NCBI GenBank assembly: GCA_015062805.1
Contig: SUTQ01000001.1
Coordinates: forward strand, 1-64,000
Direction: 5' to 3'
DNA length: 64,000 nucleotides
Source: Methanosphaera stadtmanae
GTDB taxonomy: Archaea > Methanobacteriota > Methanobacteria > Methanobacteriales > Methanobacteriaceae
The position numbers and the translations under genes were made by a program. This document shows, piece after piece, positions 19,372 to 27,578 of this stretch. Position 1 is the first letter of the stretch; the number at the start of each line of letters is the position of its first letter. The notes below the pieces were generated by a model, which did no database searches, was not told where the DNA came from, and saw only the letters and a program-made list of their open reading frames with translations.

Positions 19372-20184
19372 CTATTGTATTTTTAGGTGGATATGTTTTA
19401 CCATATGGAATTTATCGGATATTATCATTTTTGATTTTGTCACTAAATTGAATTGACTTTTGTCCGTAATGTTTTTGAAATAATCCCTTGTTTCTATTAT
19501 TTCAACATCACTTCCTATTTTTTTAACAAAATCTTCAACATTATCCACATAGAAGTACATTATTGCATCATCTTTACCTAATTTTTTCAGGTACATATTT
19601 GACTGTTTTATTCCAAACTTTGAAACAGCGTCAAATACAACTTCAACCTCGCCCAATCCCTTTAGATGTTTTAAAAAATCAATGACTTCCTCTTCTTTAA
19701 AGTAATAGAAAACTCCTGAGGATACTACTAGGAAGGGACCCTTTGATGTTTTCAGTACCCTGTTTATCCAGTTGTAATCAAACATGGAATAAGCAAGACA
19801 AATATCTCTTTCATTATTTCCAATAACTTGCCTTCTTAAGTCTATCACATTCTCCAAGTCAAGTTCATAAAACAATGTTTTATTATTATCATTTCTGTGA
19901 AAGAGTGTTTCCAATCCACATCCAACATTAATTATACTTCCATCGGGGTACCTGTTAATAAAATCTTGAATACATTTGTCCATATTCATGGATCTTATTG
20001 CACTGGACACTAAGGTGTATTCGTTTTCACCCTCAAAACTAAGAAATTTCTCGGGAATTCTGGATGCTATTTCCAATGTCTTTCTATCATTTAATATATA
20101 ATTACAGTTTTTTGTTGCATAAATTCTTCCCCTTAATGGTACAAACAGTGTTTCTTCGATATTTCCCAATTCTATATTGGACAT
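19372..20184 (-). CDS. LCM/COG3315-type O-methyltransferase
   Basis: A SAM-dependent methyltransferase of the leucine carboxyl methyltransferase-like family (COG3315), often found with secondary metabolism. It has the SAM motif IINVGCGLETLF near residue 82, the acidic ELDLENVIDLRR segment after it and a SSGVFYYF strand corresponding to the family's E-G-hhhY motif. The ATG at 20184 follows GAGGTG but at very short spacing; an upstream extension to 20235 overlaps the neighbouring gene and is less likely. It lies 14 bases downstream of the ATC-hydrolase-like gene on the same strand and is a distant paralogue of the methyltransferase at 20.8-21.7 kb. Confidence 0.7.
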   Translation of the reverse strand: MSNIELGNIEETLFVPLRGRIYATKNCNYILNDRKTLEIASRIPEKFLSFEGENEYTLVSSAIRSMNMDKCIQDFINRYPDGSIINVGCGLETLFHRNDNNKTLFYELDLENVIDLRRQVIGNNERDICLAYSMFDYNWINRVLKTSKGPFLVVSSGVFYYFKEEEVIDFLKHLKGLGEVEVVFDAVSKFGIKQSNMYLKKLGKDDAIMYFYVDNVEDFVKKIGSDVEIIETRDYFKNITDKSQFNLVTKSKMIISDKFHMVKHIHLKIQ

Positions 20185-20197
20185 ACACCTCTTTTGA

Positions 20198-20794
20198 TTA
20201 TTTTCTGATAAACAGGAAATCACAATTCTCACCATCCTTACATAACGTGTGTTGGCGTGTAAAATTAATGTTTTTTAAGTCGCCATAGTTAATATCATCC
20301 ACGAAGCAAAACATTGGCCCCAACTCTTCAAGACCATACTTCTTAAAAATCTGTTGGTAAATGCACTGGGTACATTCAAATTTCAGAATATTATTGTTTG
20401 ACAAATCATTATGCCATTGATAGTGCCAACCATAACCACTACCCCAATTGAACAGATAAGGTAATAAAATACCCATTATCCATAGAAAATAGGGTATTTT
20501 TTCAAGCTTCCTGAAAATCATTGAATTTTTTTCTACATACTGCCACATATGGTGGCTAAGAATTTGAAATGATTCTTCTTTAGAGTATTTCTTCTGTAAT
20601 TGTTCATATAATGCGATTGATGTGAAAATGTTAGATAAATTGTAGTTTCCATTATCACAATATTCCCTGTTTTCACTGATTAAAATATCGATATGTTCTA
20701 TGATGTTTACCTGCATGGAATAGTCTATTTTCTTATAATAATCACAGTATCTGCTATGTTTTATCAATCTTTCTCCATTGTATTGTTTTTTCAT
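20198..20794 (-). CDS. L-2-amino-thiazoline-4-carboxylate hydrolase-like protein
   Basis: A 198-residue protein resembling the ATC hydrolase family. The signature is the C-terminal half: GYGWHYQWH near residue 124, FECTQCIYQQIFKKYGLEEL, a FCFVDD segment and RQHTLCKDGENCDFLF at the end, with conserved cysteines and histidines. ATC hydrolase opens a thiazoline ring on the way to cysteine, but many family members sit beside methyltransferases and their true substrates are unknown. The start ATG at 20794 has AAGGTT upstream. It lies between two COG3315-type methyltransferases on the same strand, an arrangement that suggests they modify the same small molecule. Confidence 0.7.
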   Translation of the reverse strand: MKKQYNGERLIKHSRYCDYYKKIDYSMQVNIIEHIDILISENREYCDNGNYNLSNIFTSIALYEQLQKKYSKEESFQILSHHMWQYVEKNSMIFRKLEKIPYFLWIMGILLPYLFNWGSGYGWHYQWHNDLSNNNILKFECTQCIYQQIFKKYGLEELGPMFCFVDDINYGDLKNINFTRQHTLCKDGENCDFLFIRK

Positions 20795-20824
20795 ATTATA
20801 AACCTTGAATCTTTATTTATATTG

Positions 20825-21667
20825 TTAATATTCTGTTTTATCAAATATGCTTATTCTATTATTTCTACTTCTTAAAAATGGTGAAATCAATCTGATAAAT
20901 ATTGGAGAATATTTTTTCATTTGATCGGTTAAGTTGTAATTTGCCCGTAGTTTATAGGATGGACATAATTTTTCAAAGTCCTCACTATCATCTATTCCCC
21001 ATTTAAATATGGCTCCTGTTGTTCTAACAGTGTCATGTGCCTTCTGATTCTTAACCATCCATGAACTCATTAATTCTAAAAGTAGTACTACACTATTGAA
21101 TTTTTGAGATATTTGATTAAATAATTGACTTACCTCTTGTTCATCAAGATACATTAAGAAACCTTCTGCTATTATTAAAACATTATCCTTGTTTTTTATT
21201 TTATTTATCCATTCAAAGTCTAATGCTGATGATGCTATGTTAATTACCCTTTCATTTTTTACGATTAGTTTTTCTCTTAGATTTATTACGTCTTCGAAGT
21301 CTATGTTATACCACATAATTTGTCCATTATCTACTCTACTGAATCTATCATCTAGTCCACAAGCAATGTTAATTATTGTACCGTTGGGGTTATTGTTGAT
21401 GAATTCCTTGGTTTGTTTATCTAATATTACAGTTCTTGATGAGCATCCCCAAAAATTCATTTTGTTGGTTGAATTTTTAAATCTTTTTTTGAAGTTATAA
21501 TCAAGATTATCTATTATTTCTACTGCAGTGTTGTCAATGAATTCGGGATTTTCTTTTTTACTTTCTATAGCTCTTGCATATAAAGGTACTAGCATTGTTT
21601 CGCTTACAGCAGTTAAATCTATTTTTTCTTTCATTGATTTTTTTTCTACTTTTTGTTTTTTAATCAT
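20825..21667 (-). CDS. LCM/COG3315-type O-methyltransferase
   Basis: A 280-residue class I methyltransferase of the COG3315 group. It has the family opening VSETMLVPLYARA, the SAM motif IINIACGLDDRF near residue 95, the IDFEDVINLREKL segment and IIAEGFLMYL, the typical E-G-hhhY motif near 170. The ATG at 21667 has no ribosome-binding site and lies about 18 bases from a TATA-like box (TTTATATATT), so the transcript may be leaderless. A perfect TTTAGG-TATA-CCTAAA palindrome abuts that box on the upstream side, suggesting control by a DtxR-type metal-dependent repressor. It is the first gene of a three-gene minus-strand cluster with the ATC-hydrolase-like gene and a second methyltransferase. Confidence 0.75.
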   Translation of the reverse strand: MIKKQKVEKKSMKEKIDLTAVSETMLVPLYARAIESKKENPEFIDNTAVEIIDNLDYNFKKRFKNSTNKMNFWGCSSRTVILDKQTKEFINNNPNGTIINIACGLDDRFSRVDNGQIMWYNIDFEDVINLREKLIVKNERVINIASSALDFEWINKIKNKDNVLIIAEGFLMYLDEQEVSQLFNQISQKFNSVVLLLELMSSWMVKNQKAHDTVRTTGAIFKWGIDDSEDFEKLCPSYKLRANYNLTDQMKKYSPIFIRLISPFLRSRNNRISIFDKTEY

Positions 21668-22107
21668 ATTTTATTCAAATAAATATATAAATTTAGGTAT
21701 ACCTAAATTTTTTGTTAATTAAAAACTCAATGATTAACAGAAGTAACTTCTTGTTAGATGATTAACAAAGAAAAATCGGGGATGGATGTTAATAAACATT
21801 TAAAATATGCAAATAAAATAATAAATAATAAGAATACTTAAAAATAACTTTTTTCTTTCCTTTTTTAACAAACTTTCAAGATTAACTCATTATTATATAA
21901 ACCGCCACTCTACTTAGCAATAAAGGGGTCTATTTTATTTTGTATCCTTCTGAAACAACATATTTTACATTCATTCTTGTTGTTCGTTTATATTCATGTG
22001 TTCTTTTCTACAGGTTATCATATGTTTTTTTTTTAAATATTATAAATTAATTAAATCAATTTTCCTATTAGAAAAGTCTTTATAAATTAAATGCAATATT
22101 ATATAAT
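21668..22107. other. Intergenic region with operator and a weak gene remnant
   Basis: It contains the palindromic operator-like site at 21692-21707 and a small dyad (AGAAG-TAA-CTTCT) near 21740. On the minus strand, about 21930-22009 reads as a short protein-like tail (KRTHEYKRTTRMNVKYVV) ending at a stop, perhaps the 3' end of a lost gene. No complete gene was recognised. Confidence 0.35.
21692..21707. promoter_or_regulatory. DtxR-like palindromic operator
   Basis: A perfect inverted repeat TTTAGG-TATA-CCTAAA, flanked by TATA-like sequence on both sides. It resembles binding sites of DtxR-family iron or manganese repressors. On the minus strand it directly precedes the TATA box of the COG3315 methyltransferase at 20825-21667. 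On the plus strand it follows TATATAAA (21684-21691), the same order as at 31.4 and 42.9 kb. The regulator is not in this window. Confidence 0.55.
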
Positions 22108-22753
22108 ATGTTTGAATTTACTAAGAGTGAAATGAGGGATTTAAGTATAGCATTTATTGTTTTATCAATAGCTTTTGCAATATCCAATGTTGGGTTAAAT
22201 TTTCAGGGTTTCATTTCAATTCTACCAAATTATGATAGGAGTAGGTTTAGGATTTATGTTTCGTGAGTTGGGACATAAATATGTGGCAATGAAATATGAT
22301 TATCAGGCGGAATTTAAAGCATGGCCTATAGGATTATTAATTGCACTAGTTTCAGCATTTTTTGGGTTGGTATTTGCAGCACCTGGTGAAATTAAGATTT
22401 ATGCAGAAAACTTATCTGATGAAATAGTGGGTAAAATTGCACTTGCAGGACCAATGGCAAACACGATTTTTGCTTTGATATTTCTGGCAATAGCAGCTTT
22501 AACAGCTCCCTTAAAGTCAAATTCATCGGTTTTCGAGTTAATATTTTTAATTTCTGGTGTAGGGTTCTCTGTTAATAGTTTTTTAGCAGCATTCAACTTA
22601 TTGCCTATTTATACTTTGGATGGACTTAAAGTTATAAAATGGAATGTGGGTCTTTGGCTTGTTGTATTTTCCATTTCTGTAATTATGATGTTATTGTCTA
22701 TTACAATAGGTGTAGAAAATATGGTTAAATTCCTTATAGATATGCATTTGTAA
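22108..22753 (+). pseudogene. Site-2-protease-like (M50) membrane protein, frameshifted
   Basis: The ATG at 22108 opens a frame (MFEFTKSEMRDLSIAF, then a membrane helix) that runs to GFISILP and is then lost. Removing one A from the AAA at about 22229-22231 joins it to the frame starting at 22232 (MIGVGLGFMF), giving a protein of about 214 residues with several membrane helices. The C-terminal part resembles archaeal M50 zinc metalloproteases, including the NLLPIYTLDGLKV motif. However, the zinc-binding HExxH is RELGH: the first histidine is replaced by arginine (codon CGT). With both the frameshift and this substitution, proteolytic activity is unlikely. A non-catalytic relative is the alternative for the substitution alone. 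Confidence 0.7.
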
Positions 22754-22871
22754 TATTATTTCATTTACTCATTTTTCTTCTTTTTTACATTTTTTATTCT
22801 TTTTTCAATTGATTTCTATTTTTGCTCTGAAAATATAAAAAATATATTTTTAAAAAGATAAACATTAAACT

Positions 22872-23453
22872 ATGAATACTGAAAATCTCATGGATACTGG
22901 TAGGCTCGAAGCATTTTATGATGCAATAATTGCAATTATTGTTACCGTACTTGTTTTGGAATTACCACAACCAGCATTTCCATCATTAGTGGCAATGTGG
23001 TCTTTGAAAACTAATTATTTTGCATATTTGGTGAGTTTTTTGGTCTGCGCTAATTTATGGCAGTATCATCATTTGATTTATAATCATGTTGATAGAATTA
23101 ATACTAAAATTATTTGGTTAAATATTTTTTTAATGCTAGTATTCTCTTTAGTGCCATATTTGACAACTTTTGTGGCAAATAATCCTAATTCATTAGTTCC
23201 TCAGGTTTTGTATGGTTTGGATTTTATAATAGTTGATCTTATACTGGCTGTAATGTCAAAGTCATTATTGGAACTCAATAAAGATAATGAAATTCATTTA
23301 AGAAAGGTAATTAGTATTCAATCAGCATTAAAAATGCCACTGATTATATTCGTATTTGGTTTTGCAATTGCTTTATTGGGTTATCCTGTTGCAATTAGTA
23401 TTTGTTGTCTGATAACTGTGCTAAGGTCTATTATTGATTCTTTGAGAAGTTAA
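22872..23453 (+). CDS. TMEM175-like (DUF1211) membrane channel protein
   Basis: A 193-residue protein with six predicted membrane helices. Helix 1 carries the family signature of prokaryotic TMEM175 potassium channels, an R..AF.D...AI..T.LVLEL pattern, at residues 12-32 (RLEAFYDAIIAIIVTVLVLE). The WQYHHLIYNHVDRIN segment near residue 65 is also typical. Prokaryotic members form tetrameric potassium-permeable channels. It has no close neighbour in an operon and follows the broken M50-like gene by 118 bases. An oligo-T run about 14 bases after the stop probably ends transcription. Confidence 0.8.
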   Translation: MNTENLMDTGRLEAFYDAIIAIIVTVLVLELPQPAFPSLVAMWSLKTNYFAYLVSFLVCANLWQYHHLIYNHVDRINTKIIWLNIFLMLVFSLVPYLTTFVANNPNSLVPQVLYGLDFIIVDLILAVMSKSLLELNKDNEIHLRKVISIQSALKMPLIIFVFGFAIALLGYPVAISICCLITVLRSIIDSLRS

Positions 23454-23467
23454 GAAAAGATTTATTT

Positions 23468-23480
23468 AATTTTTTTTTTT
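23468..23480 (+). terminator. T-tract terminator after the TMEM175-like gene
   Basis: An uninterrupted run of T shortly after the stop codon, of the type that terminates archaeal transcription. Position and composition are the only evidence. Confidence 0.45.
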
Positions 23481-23563
23481 TAAAATATTCTTAACTTAAA
23501 ATTATTTATTGTTATGCATCTTCCACTACAAGAATTTCATAATTCGATGTTCAGTATGAGTAG

Positions 23564-23826
23564 TTATTGGGACCACTCTATGATTAAATGCATAAGTAAA
23601 CTTGGTGGAGTATTATTTTGACTTATATGACCAAGATATCCCATCATGCTTTTTTTAGTATTACCTTCACAAATTTTATACAACATGTTGGCATCAACAT
23701 CAAAATCTTCGTAGTCTCAACAGATATTATTATTTCTTTACTTTCATAGTTTTCATAAATTATCTGATTTAAAATAAAACTTTTATTTCCAGTGTTTCTT
23801 GTTTCATTTACTATGCTTTTTGTATT
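23564..23826 (-). pseudogene. Frameshifted remnant of an unknown gene
   Basis: On the minus strand two adjacent frames join into a protein-like sequence: the upstream part includes TGNKSFILNQIIYENYESK, and after a frameshift near 23720 it continues as DFDVDANMLYKICEGNTKK and ends EWSQ at a stop codon at 23564. No start codon is present. Composition and periodicity look genuinely coding. I do not recognise the family. Confidence 0.45.
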
Positions 23827-23849
23827 GTTTTTTTATATAGCCATCAGAA

Positions 23850-23972
23850 TATTGAACTCTATTCCTTCCAGTATAATCTTGTTTTCGGATTATTTTCACC
23901 GGCAGATGTTAAAGTTAATGCACTCGTCAAGCCTATTGAAGAAATGGTTAAAATGTTAAGCAAAGAAGAATA
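23850..23972 (+). pseudogene. C-terminal remnant of an unknown gene
   Basis: An open stretch of about 40 codons without a start codon, reading ...YNLVFGLFSPADVKVNALV and then KPIEEMVKMLSKEE before its stop. It looks like the end of a soluble protein whose 5' part has been deleted. Its family is not recognisable. Confidence 0.4.
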
Positions 23973-24177
23973 ATTATTTTTTGCTATTCATTTCATATCG
24001 CCATTTGTTAGTTAACATACCTTTTTAAGTGTTTAATAGATTCTGTTGTCTTTTTCGTTTTATGTTCTTAATTTCTTTCTTTTCTTTTAATATTCTGTTT
24101 CTTTGGTTAATGATATAAGTGATTATTTTTAAATAGTATAATAATTATTATCAAACAAGTAATACATGGTGAGATAT

Positions 24178-24885
24178 ATGCAAAACATCAGAAAACCTGA
24201 AGGCAAAGTTGGAGAAGAAATATTGGATAATATGAATAAAAATCATACACCAATGGCATTATGGGCCTTAAAACACACACCAATTAAAGAAGATGACATA
24301 GTTGTAGATATTGGATGTGGTGGGGGAATAAATCTTCAAAGATATAGTAAAATAGCTAAAGAGGGTAAAATAATAGGGGTGGATTATAGTTCAACTAGCG
24401 TTAAAAAATCCATTGATTTTAATCGAAAAGAAGTTGACAGTGGAAAAATTGAAGTAATTAAAGCAGATGTGGTTGATGTGCCATTGCATGATGGAACTGC
24501 CGATGTAATTACTGCTAGTGCAACAATATACTATTGGCCTGATATAATAAAAGCATTCAAAGAAATTAAACGTTTATTAAAAAATGAGGGTAAATTTGTC
24601 ATTGTACAGGGGGCTAATGGTTACACCGATGAGTTAATTGAATTGAAGAAAGAAGTTGAATTGAATGCTTATGATGAGTATGAATTCAAAGACTTCCTGT
24701 TTAAGGTAGGTTTCAAAAAAGTAGTTAGCATTATCAGAAATATTCGTGATAGTGTAGAAATTACAAAAACGTATATCGGTGAAGAGGTCACTATTTCCCA
24801 AAAAGAGGATACTTTTGATATGGTTAATCTTGATGATGAACATCATAATTCACATGAATGGCTATGTGTCGTAGCTTATAAATAG
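24178..24885 (+). CDS. Class I SAM-dependent methyltransferase (Methyltransf_11-like)
   Basis: A 235-residue soluble protein with a classical SAM-binding motif VVDIGCGGGINLQRY near residue 45, IGVDYS at the end of strand 2 and an ASATIYYWPD motif IV near 120, which resembles UbiE/arsenite-type small-molecule methyltransferases. The ATG at 24178 has GGTGAG four bases upstream; the in-frame ATG at 24166 lacks this. No cysteine set typical of arsenite methyltransferases is seen, so the substrate is open. It stands alone between non-coding stretches. Confidence 0.75.
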   Translation: MQNIRKPEGKVGEEILDNMNKNHTPMALWALKHTPIKEDDIVVDIGCGGGINLQRYSKIAKEGKIIGVDYSSTSVKKSIDFNRKEVDSGKIEVIKADVVDVPLHDGTADVITASATIYYWPDIIKAFKEIKRLLKNEGKFVIVQGANGYTDELIELKKEVELNAYDEYEFKDFLFKVGFKKVVSIIRNIRDSVEITKTYIGEEVTISQKEDTFDMVNLDDEHHNSHEWLCVVAYK

Positions 24886-25019
24886 TTTGTTTTAATTGTA
24901 TTATGGGATGTATTTTTTCATAAGTTCGGATATCTTCTTTTTTATTTAATATTTTTTAAAGTATTTTTTAATGTTTTTATCTTAATGTTTATATATTGTA
25001 TAATGTATATTATTGTATA

Positions 25020-25039
25020 TACCTATAGGGGTATAGGTA
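25020..25039. promoter_or_regulatory. Perfect palindrome with GGGG spacer
   Basis: TACCTATA and TATAGGTA arms of eight bases flank a GGGG spacer, about 115 bases upstream of a 27-codon open frame with a strong ribosome-binding site. The shape (arm, four-base spacer, arm) fits a dimeric repressor site. The regulator is unknown. Confidence 0.4.
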
Positions 25040-25156
25040 AATTAAAATATATTTTAATCAATTAAAGTTTACTTAAAAATTCAAATTTAATTAAAAGTAT
25101 TAACTCAATTGAGACTAATTTGGACTTTTAATAATTGAAAAAAATGGGGGATAACA

Positions 25157-25240
25157 ATGAACGAATATAACATTTTCGATAGATCAAGATGGACTCAGAT
25201 TATTATAGAAAAAATCAACACAAAAATTAATCACCAATAA
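25157..25240 (+). CDS. Small open frame of 27 residues
   Basis: A short reading frame (MNEYNIFDRSRWTQIIIEK and eight more residues) whose ATG lies six bases after GGGGG, a very good ribosome-binding site for this genome. A palindrome and TATA-like DNA lie upstream. It may be a genuine small protein, a leader peptide or the 5' remnant of a longer gene. No family is recognised. Confidence 0.35.
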   Translation: MNEYNIFDRSRWTQIIIEKINTKINHQ

Positions 25241-25339
25241 TTTTTACTATTTTTATATTTATTTTAATACTTCTTAATTCAGTTACACATAATATAATAT
25301 ACTTAAATCTAAATATACTATATTATATGGGTGATATAA

Positions 25340-25780
25340 TTGGAAAACAAGAAGGGACCTGTAATAGTTATTTTTATCACAGTTTTACTTGCAGTTACTA
25401 TTTTTTTATTGTCCGATCATTCGGGTATGAGTGTTACTGATGTTAATTTAGAACAAGATGGTAATAACGAAGGAGTGTATAACTTAACATATTATTTGAG
25501 GTTAGGACGAAATTTCAATGAATTAAAATGTGAATATATTTTATATGATCAAAACGAGAAGGTCATAACCAATTCTTCATCGATACTTAAAGATGTATAT
25601 CTGGGAACTCATACAATCTCCTCACAGATTAACATCACAGAATTTGGCAACAATACAGATTCAACATCTTTAAAAATTAATAGTCTTGAAATAAGGGTAT
25701 ATGATAATTTTTTAAATGATACTGAAGGTTCAAATAAACACAAGCAGGTTTACAATAAAAAGATTAATGTTACATCCTAG
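25340..25780 (+). CDS. Small membrane-anchored extracellular protein (paralogue of 37.4 kb gene)
   Basis: A 146-residue protein with a single N-terminal hydrophobic segment (residues 8-24) and a polar remainder rich in Asn, Asp and Thr with several N-glycosylation-type sequons, so it is probably anchored with the C-terminus outside. The start is TTG at 25340, preceded by GGGTGAT at the usual spacing. It shares length, layout and many residues with the protein at 37.4 kb: the membrane helix is followed in both by G..(V/I)TD(L/V)N(V/L)E, then YxLxxxLR..RNF and a C(E)Y-L-type strand. The fold after the anchor is unrecognised. Confidence 0.65.
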   Translation: MENKKGPVIVIFITVLLAVTIFLLSDHSGMSVTDVNLEQDGNNEGVYNLTYYLRLGRNFNELKCEYILYDQNEKVITNSSSILKDVYLGTHTISSQINITEFGNNTDSTSLKINSLEIRVYDNFLNDTEGSNKHKQVYNKKINVTS

Positions 25781-25787
25781 AAGTTGA

Positions 25788-26408
25788 TTAAGTTTTATTC
25801 ATTAGATTTTTAACTATCTCTTCAAACTCTTCTATTTTTACTTTTTTCTTTGGTGGAATTCCATCAGTTGTTAAATTATCCTCATTTGAAACATAGTCTT
25901 TAGGATACTTTTCAACATTTTGTAGGAATGTGTTTGTTCTTTCAAATAGTTTTATAAGTTCATCCCTATTTGTTGGATATGCCATTTCTAATCTAGGTAT
26001 CCTTTTTTTCCTAAGTTGATATAATAAGAATTTTGGAAAGTTTCCAGTTCCAACTCCTCCATATAATAAAATTGTACTATTTAGTCTATCATACATTTTT
26101 GTCCTATTTTTTGGTGCCCTACCTAAGATTATGACTGCTTCAGCTTCTTGAATTATATGGTCTGCCAGTGTAAGTCTTCCTTTGATTCCAGAAGGCACTT
26201 CATTTCCAACATATTTATTTCCCTTCTGCGCGGTATGTCCGGTTAAGTGGTATAGAGGTGAATCATAATCAATTATTTCCTCATCGTAGGGATCTTTTTC
26301 TCTGGCTTTTTGTGGTGACATATTGTATATTTGAAGGGGTGTATGACCGTTTTTGAATATTAAGTTTGTTAGTAGTACTCCTCCTTCTGGAATCAATGCA
26401 ATTTTCAT
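25788..26408 (-). CDS. Probable methanogenesis marker protein 5 (DUF2112-like)
   Basis: A 206-residue soluble protein that I place, with moderate confidence, in the methanogenesis marker protein 5 family, a set of proteins found only in methanogens and of unknown function. The opening MKIALIPEGGVLLTNLIF, the central GIKGRLTLADHIIQEAEAVI and the LYGGVGTGNFPKFL motif resemble that family. GGAAAGAT lies upstream of the ATG. It is convergent with the small anchored-protein gene, only seven bases apart, and is separated by about 180 bases from the PLP-fold gene upstream. Confidence 0.5.
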   Translation of the reverse strand: MKIALIPEGGVLLTNLIFKNGHTPLQIYNMSPQKAREKDPYDEEIIDYDSPLYHLTGHTAQKGNKYVGNEVPSGIKGRLTLADHIIQEAEAVIILGRAPKNRTKMYDRLNSTILLYGGVGTGNFPKFLLYQLRKKRIPRLEMAYPTNRDELIKLFERTNTFLQNVEKYPKDYVSNEDNLTTDGIPPKKKVKIEEFEEIVKNLMNKT

Positions 26409-26591
26409 GGTTATCTTTCCGGATTTGGTTCTGATATTTTATAGTATTATTACATATAATTATATTATTAATATCTTTTTAAGATATGCTTTTTACTTGT
26501 GATGTATTCATTTGCATATTGTATCCAAAAATAATTAATATTTCAAGTAATTTTTTTTTTAATTGAAAGTAGTTTTTTCTTAATTTCTTTT

Positions 26592-27569
26592 TTATTCTTT
26601 TCCAATTTCTTCAATTATAATATCTCCGAGATAATCCATATTCTCTTGGGTTAACGATTCAACATCCAAATTTTTAACTTCTATTATTATGGATGCCTTT
26701 TTTATTCTATTGTAATTGGGTCCGGTTGTAATAATGTTTCCATTGATTTCCAATCTTTGTCTTATATTGTATGCTAACTTTTTTGCCTTGCTCTTGCTTT
26801 GGACGGTAATCATTGTGTTTAACCCAAGGGAATGGGGATGTATGATGTTATGGATTTCATCATCAGATAATCGTTCGAATAATATGTTTTTTAAATATCT
26901 GTTTGCCCAAATGGTTTTTTCTTCTATTTCAACAGCCTTTTCTATTTCATTAGAAATGGCAGCACATGTAATGTTATCTGCTTTTAAAGTTTTTAAGAGA
27001 TATTTGTTTAATTCTAATTTTCCCGTTACATCGTTTATGAATCCACCATTTTCTACATTAACAATTTTGGGACTTCCTGTGGATGATACTTGTATGTCTC
27101 CATATTTATTTAATTCCCCATCACCAACAGATCCTGAAATATCCACAATAAGCAACACGTTATGTATGTCACATACTTCTTGAATTTCTTTTAAAGGTTG
27201 TTTTGCAGTATATCCACTTAAGCTTGTAATATAAAATGTTTTAATGTCATGCTCTTCAAAATATTTGTTCAAAATTTCAATATTTATAAGACCATCATCT
27301 GTTGTAATATATTCTATTTTTTTGTCAAAGATTTCACAACTTTTTATAAAACCTTTCCATCCTCCCTGATCAACCACCAATACAGGTTCTTCTATCTTTT
27401 CAGCAATGACCAAAAGACAACTATTGGCACTATTTAGGATGTGGATATTTTTACCACCCAACAGGTTATTTATATTTTCAGTAGCTATTGGATAATAATC
27501 CTTATTACTTCCAATTGCATCTTCCATTACTTCAAGAGTGTCCTCGCTTATTTTCTTAAATTCTAACAT
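26592..27569 (-). CDS. PLP-dependent aminotransferase-fold protein
   Basis: A 325-residue protein with the layout of fold-type I PLP enzymes (DegT/class V-like). A Ser-rich loop near residue 50, the conserved Asp of LLIVDISGS (about 138-146) and the candidate Schiff-base lysine in SSTGSPKIVNVENGGF (about 160-175) are visible. It is shorter than most aminotransferases, and the substrate cannot be read from sequence. The ATG at 27569 is preceded by TTAGGAG, which overlaps the stop codon of the upstream nreA-like gene, so the two are translationally linked. The association with DNA repair protein NreA may be only positional. Confidence 0.6.
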   Translation of the reverse strand: MLEFKKISEDTLEVMEDAIGSNKDYYPIATENINNLLGGKNIHILNSANSCLLVIAEKIEEPVLVVDQGGWKGFIKSCEIFDKKIEYITTDDGLINIEILNKYFEEHDIKTFYITSLSGYTAKQPLKEIQEVCDIHNVLLIVDISGSVGDGELNKYGDIQVSSTGSPKIVNVENGGFINDVTGKLELNKYLLKTLKADNITCAAISNEIEKAVEIEEKTIWANRYLKNILFERLSDDEIHNIIHPHSLGLNTMITVQSKSKAKKLAYNIRQRLEINGNIITTGPNYNRIKKASIIIEVKNLDVESLTQENMDYLGDIIIEEIGKE

Positions 27570-27578
27570 ATTATACTC

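Larger units (their letters stand above)
23454..24177. other. Intergenic region holding two gene remnants
   Basis: About 720 bases without an intact gene. A minus-strand remnant (23564-23826) and a plus-strand remnant (about 23850-23972) are listed separately. The remaining DNA is A+T-rich and includes the promoter of the methyltransferase at 24178. Confidence 0.5.

Noticed and set aside
26716-27183. A 155-codon plus-strand frame opposite the PLP-fold gene
   Set aside because: Opposite-strand shadow; the minus-strand gene has motifs, a ribosome-binding site and an operon context.
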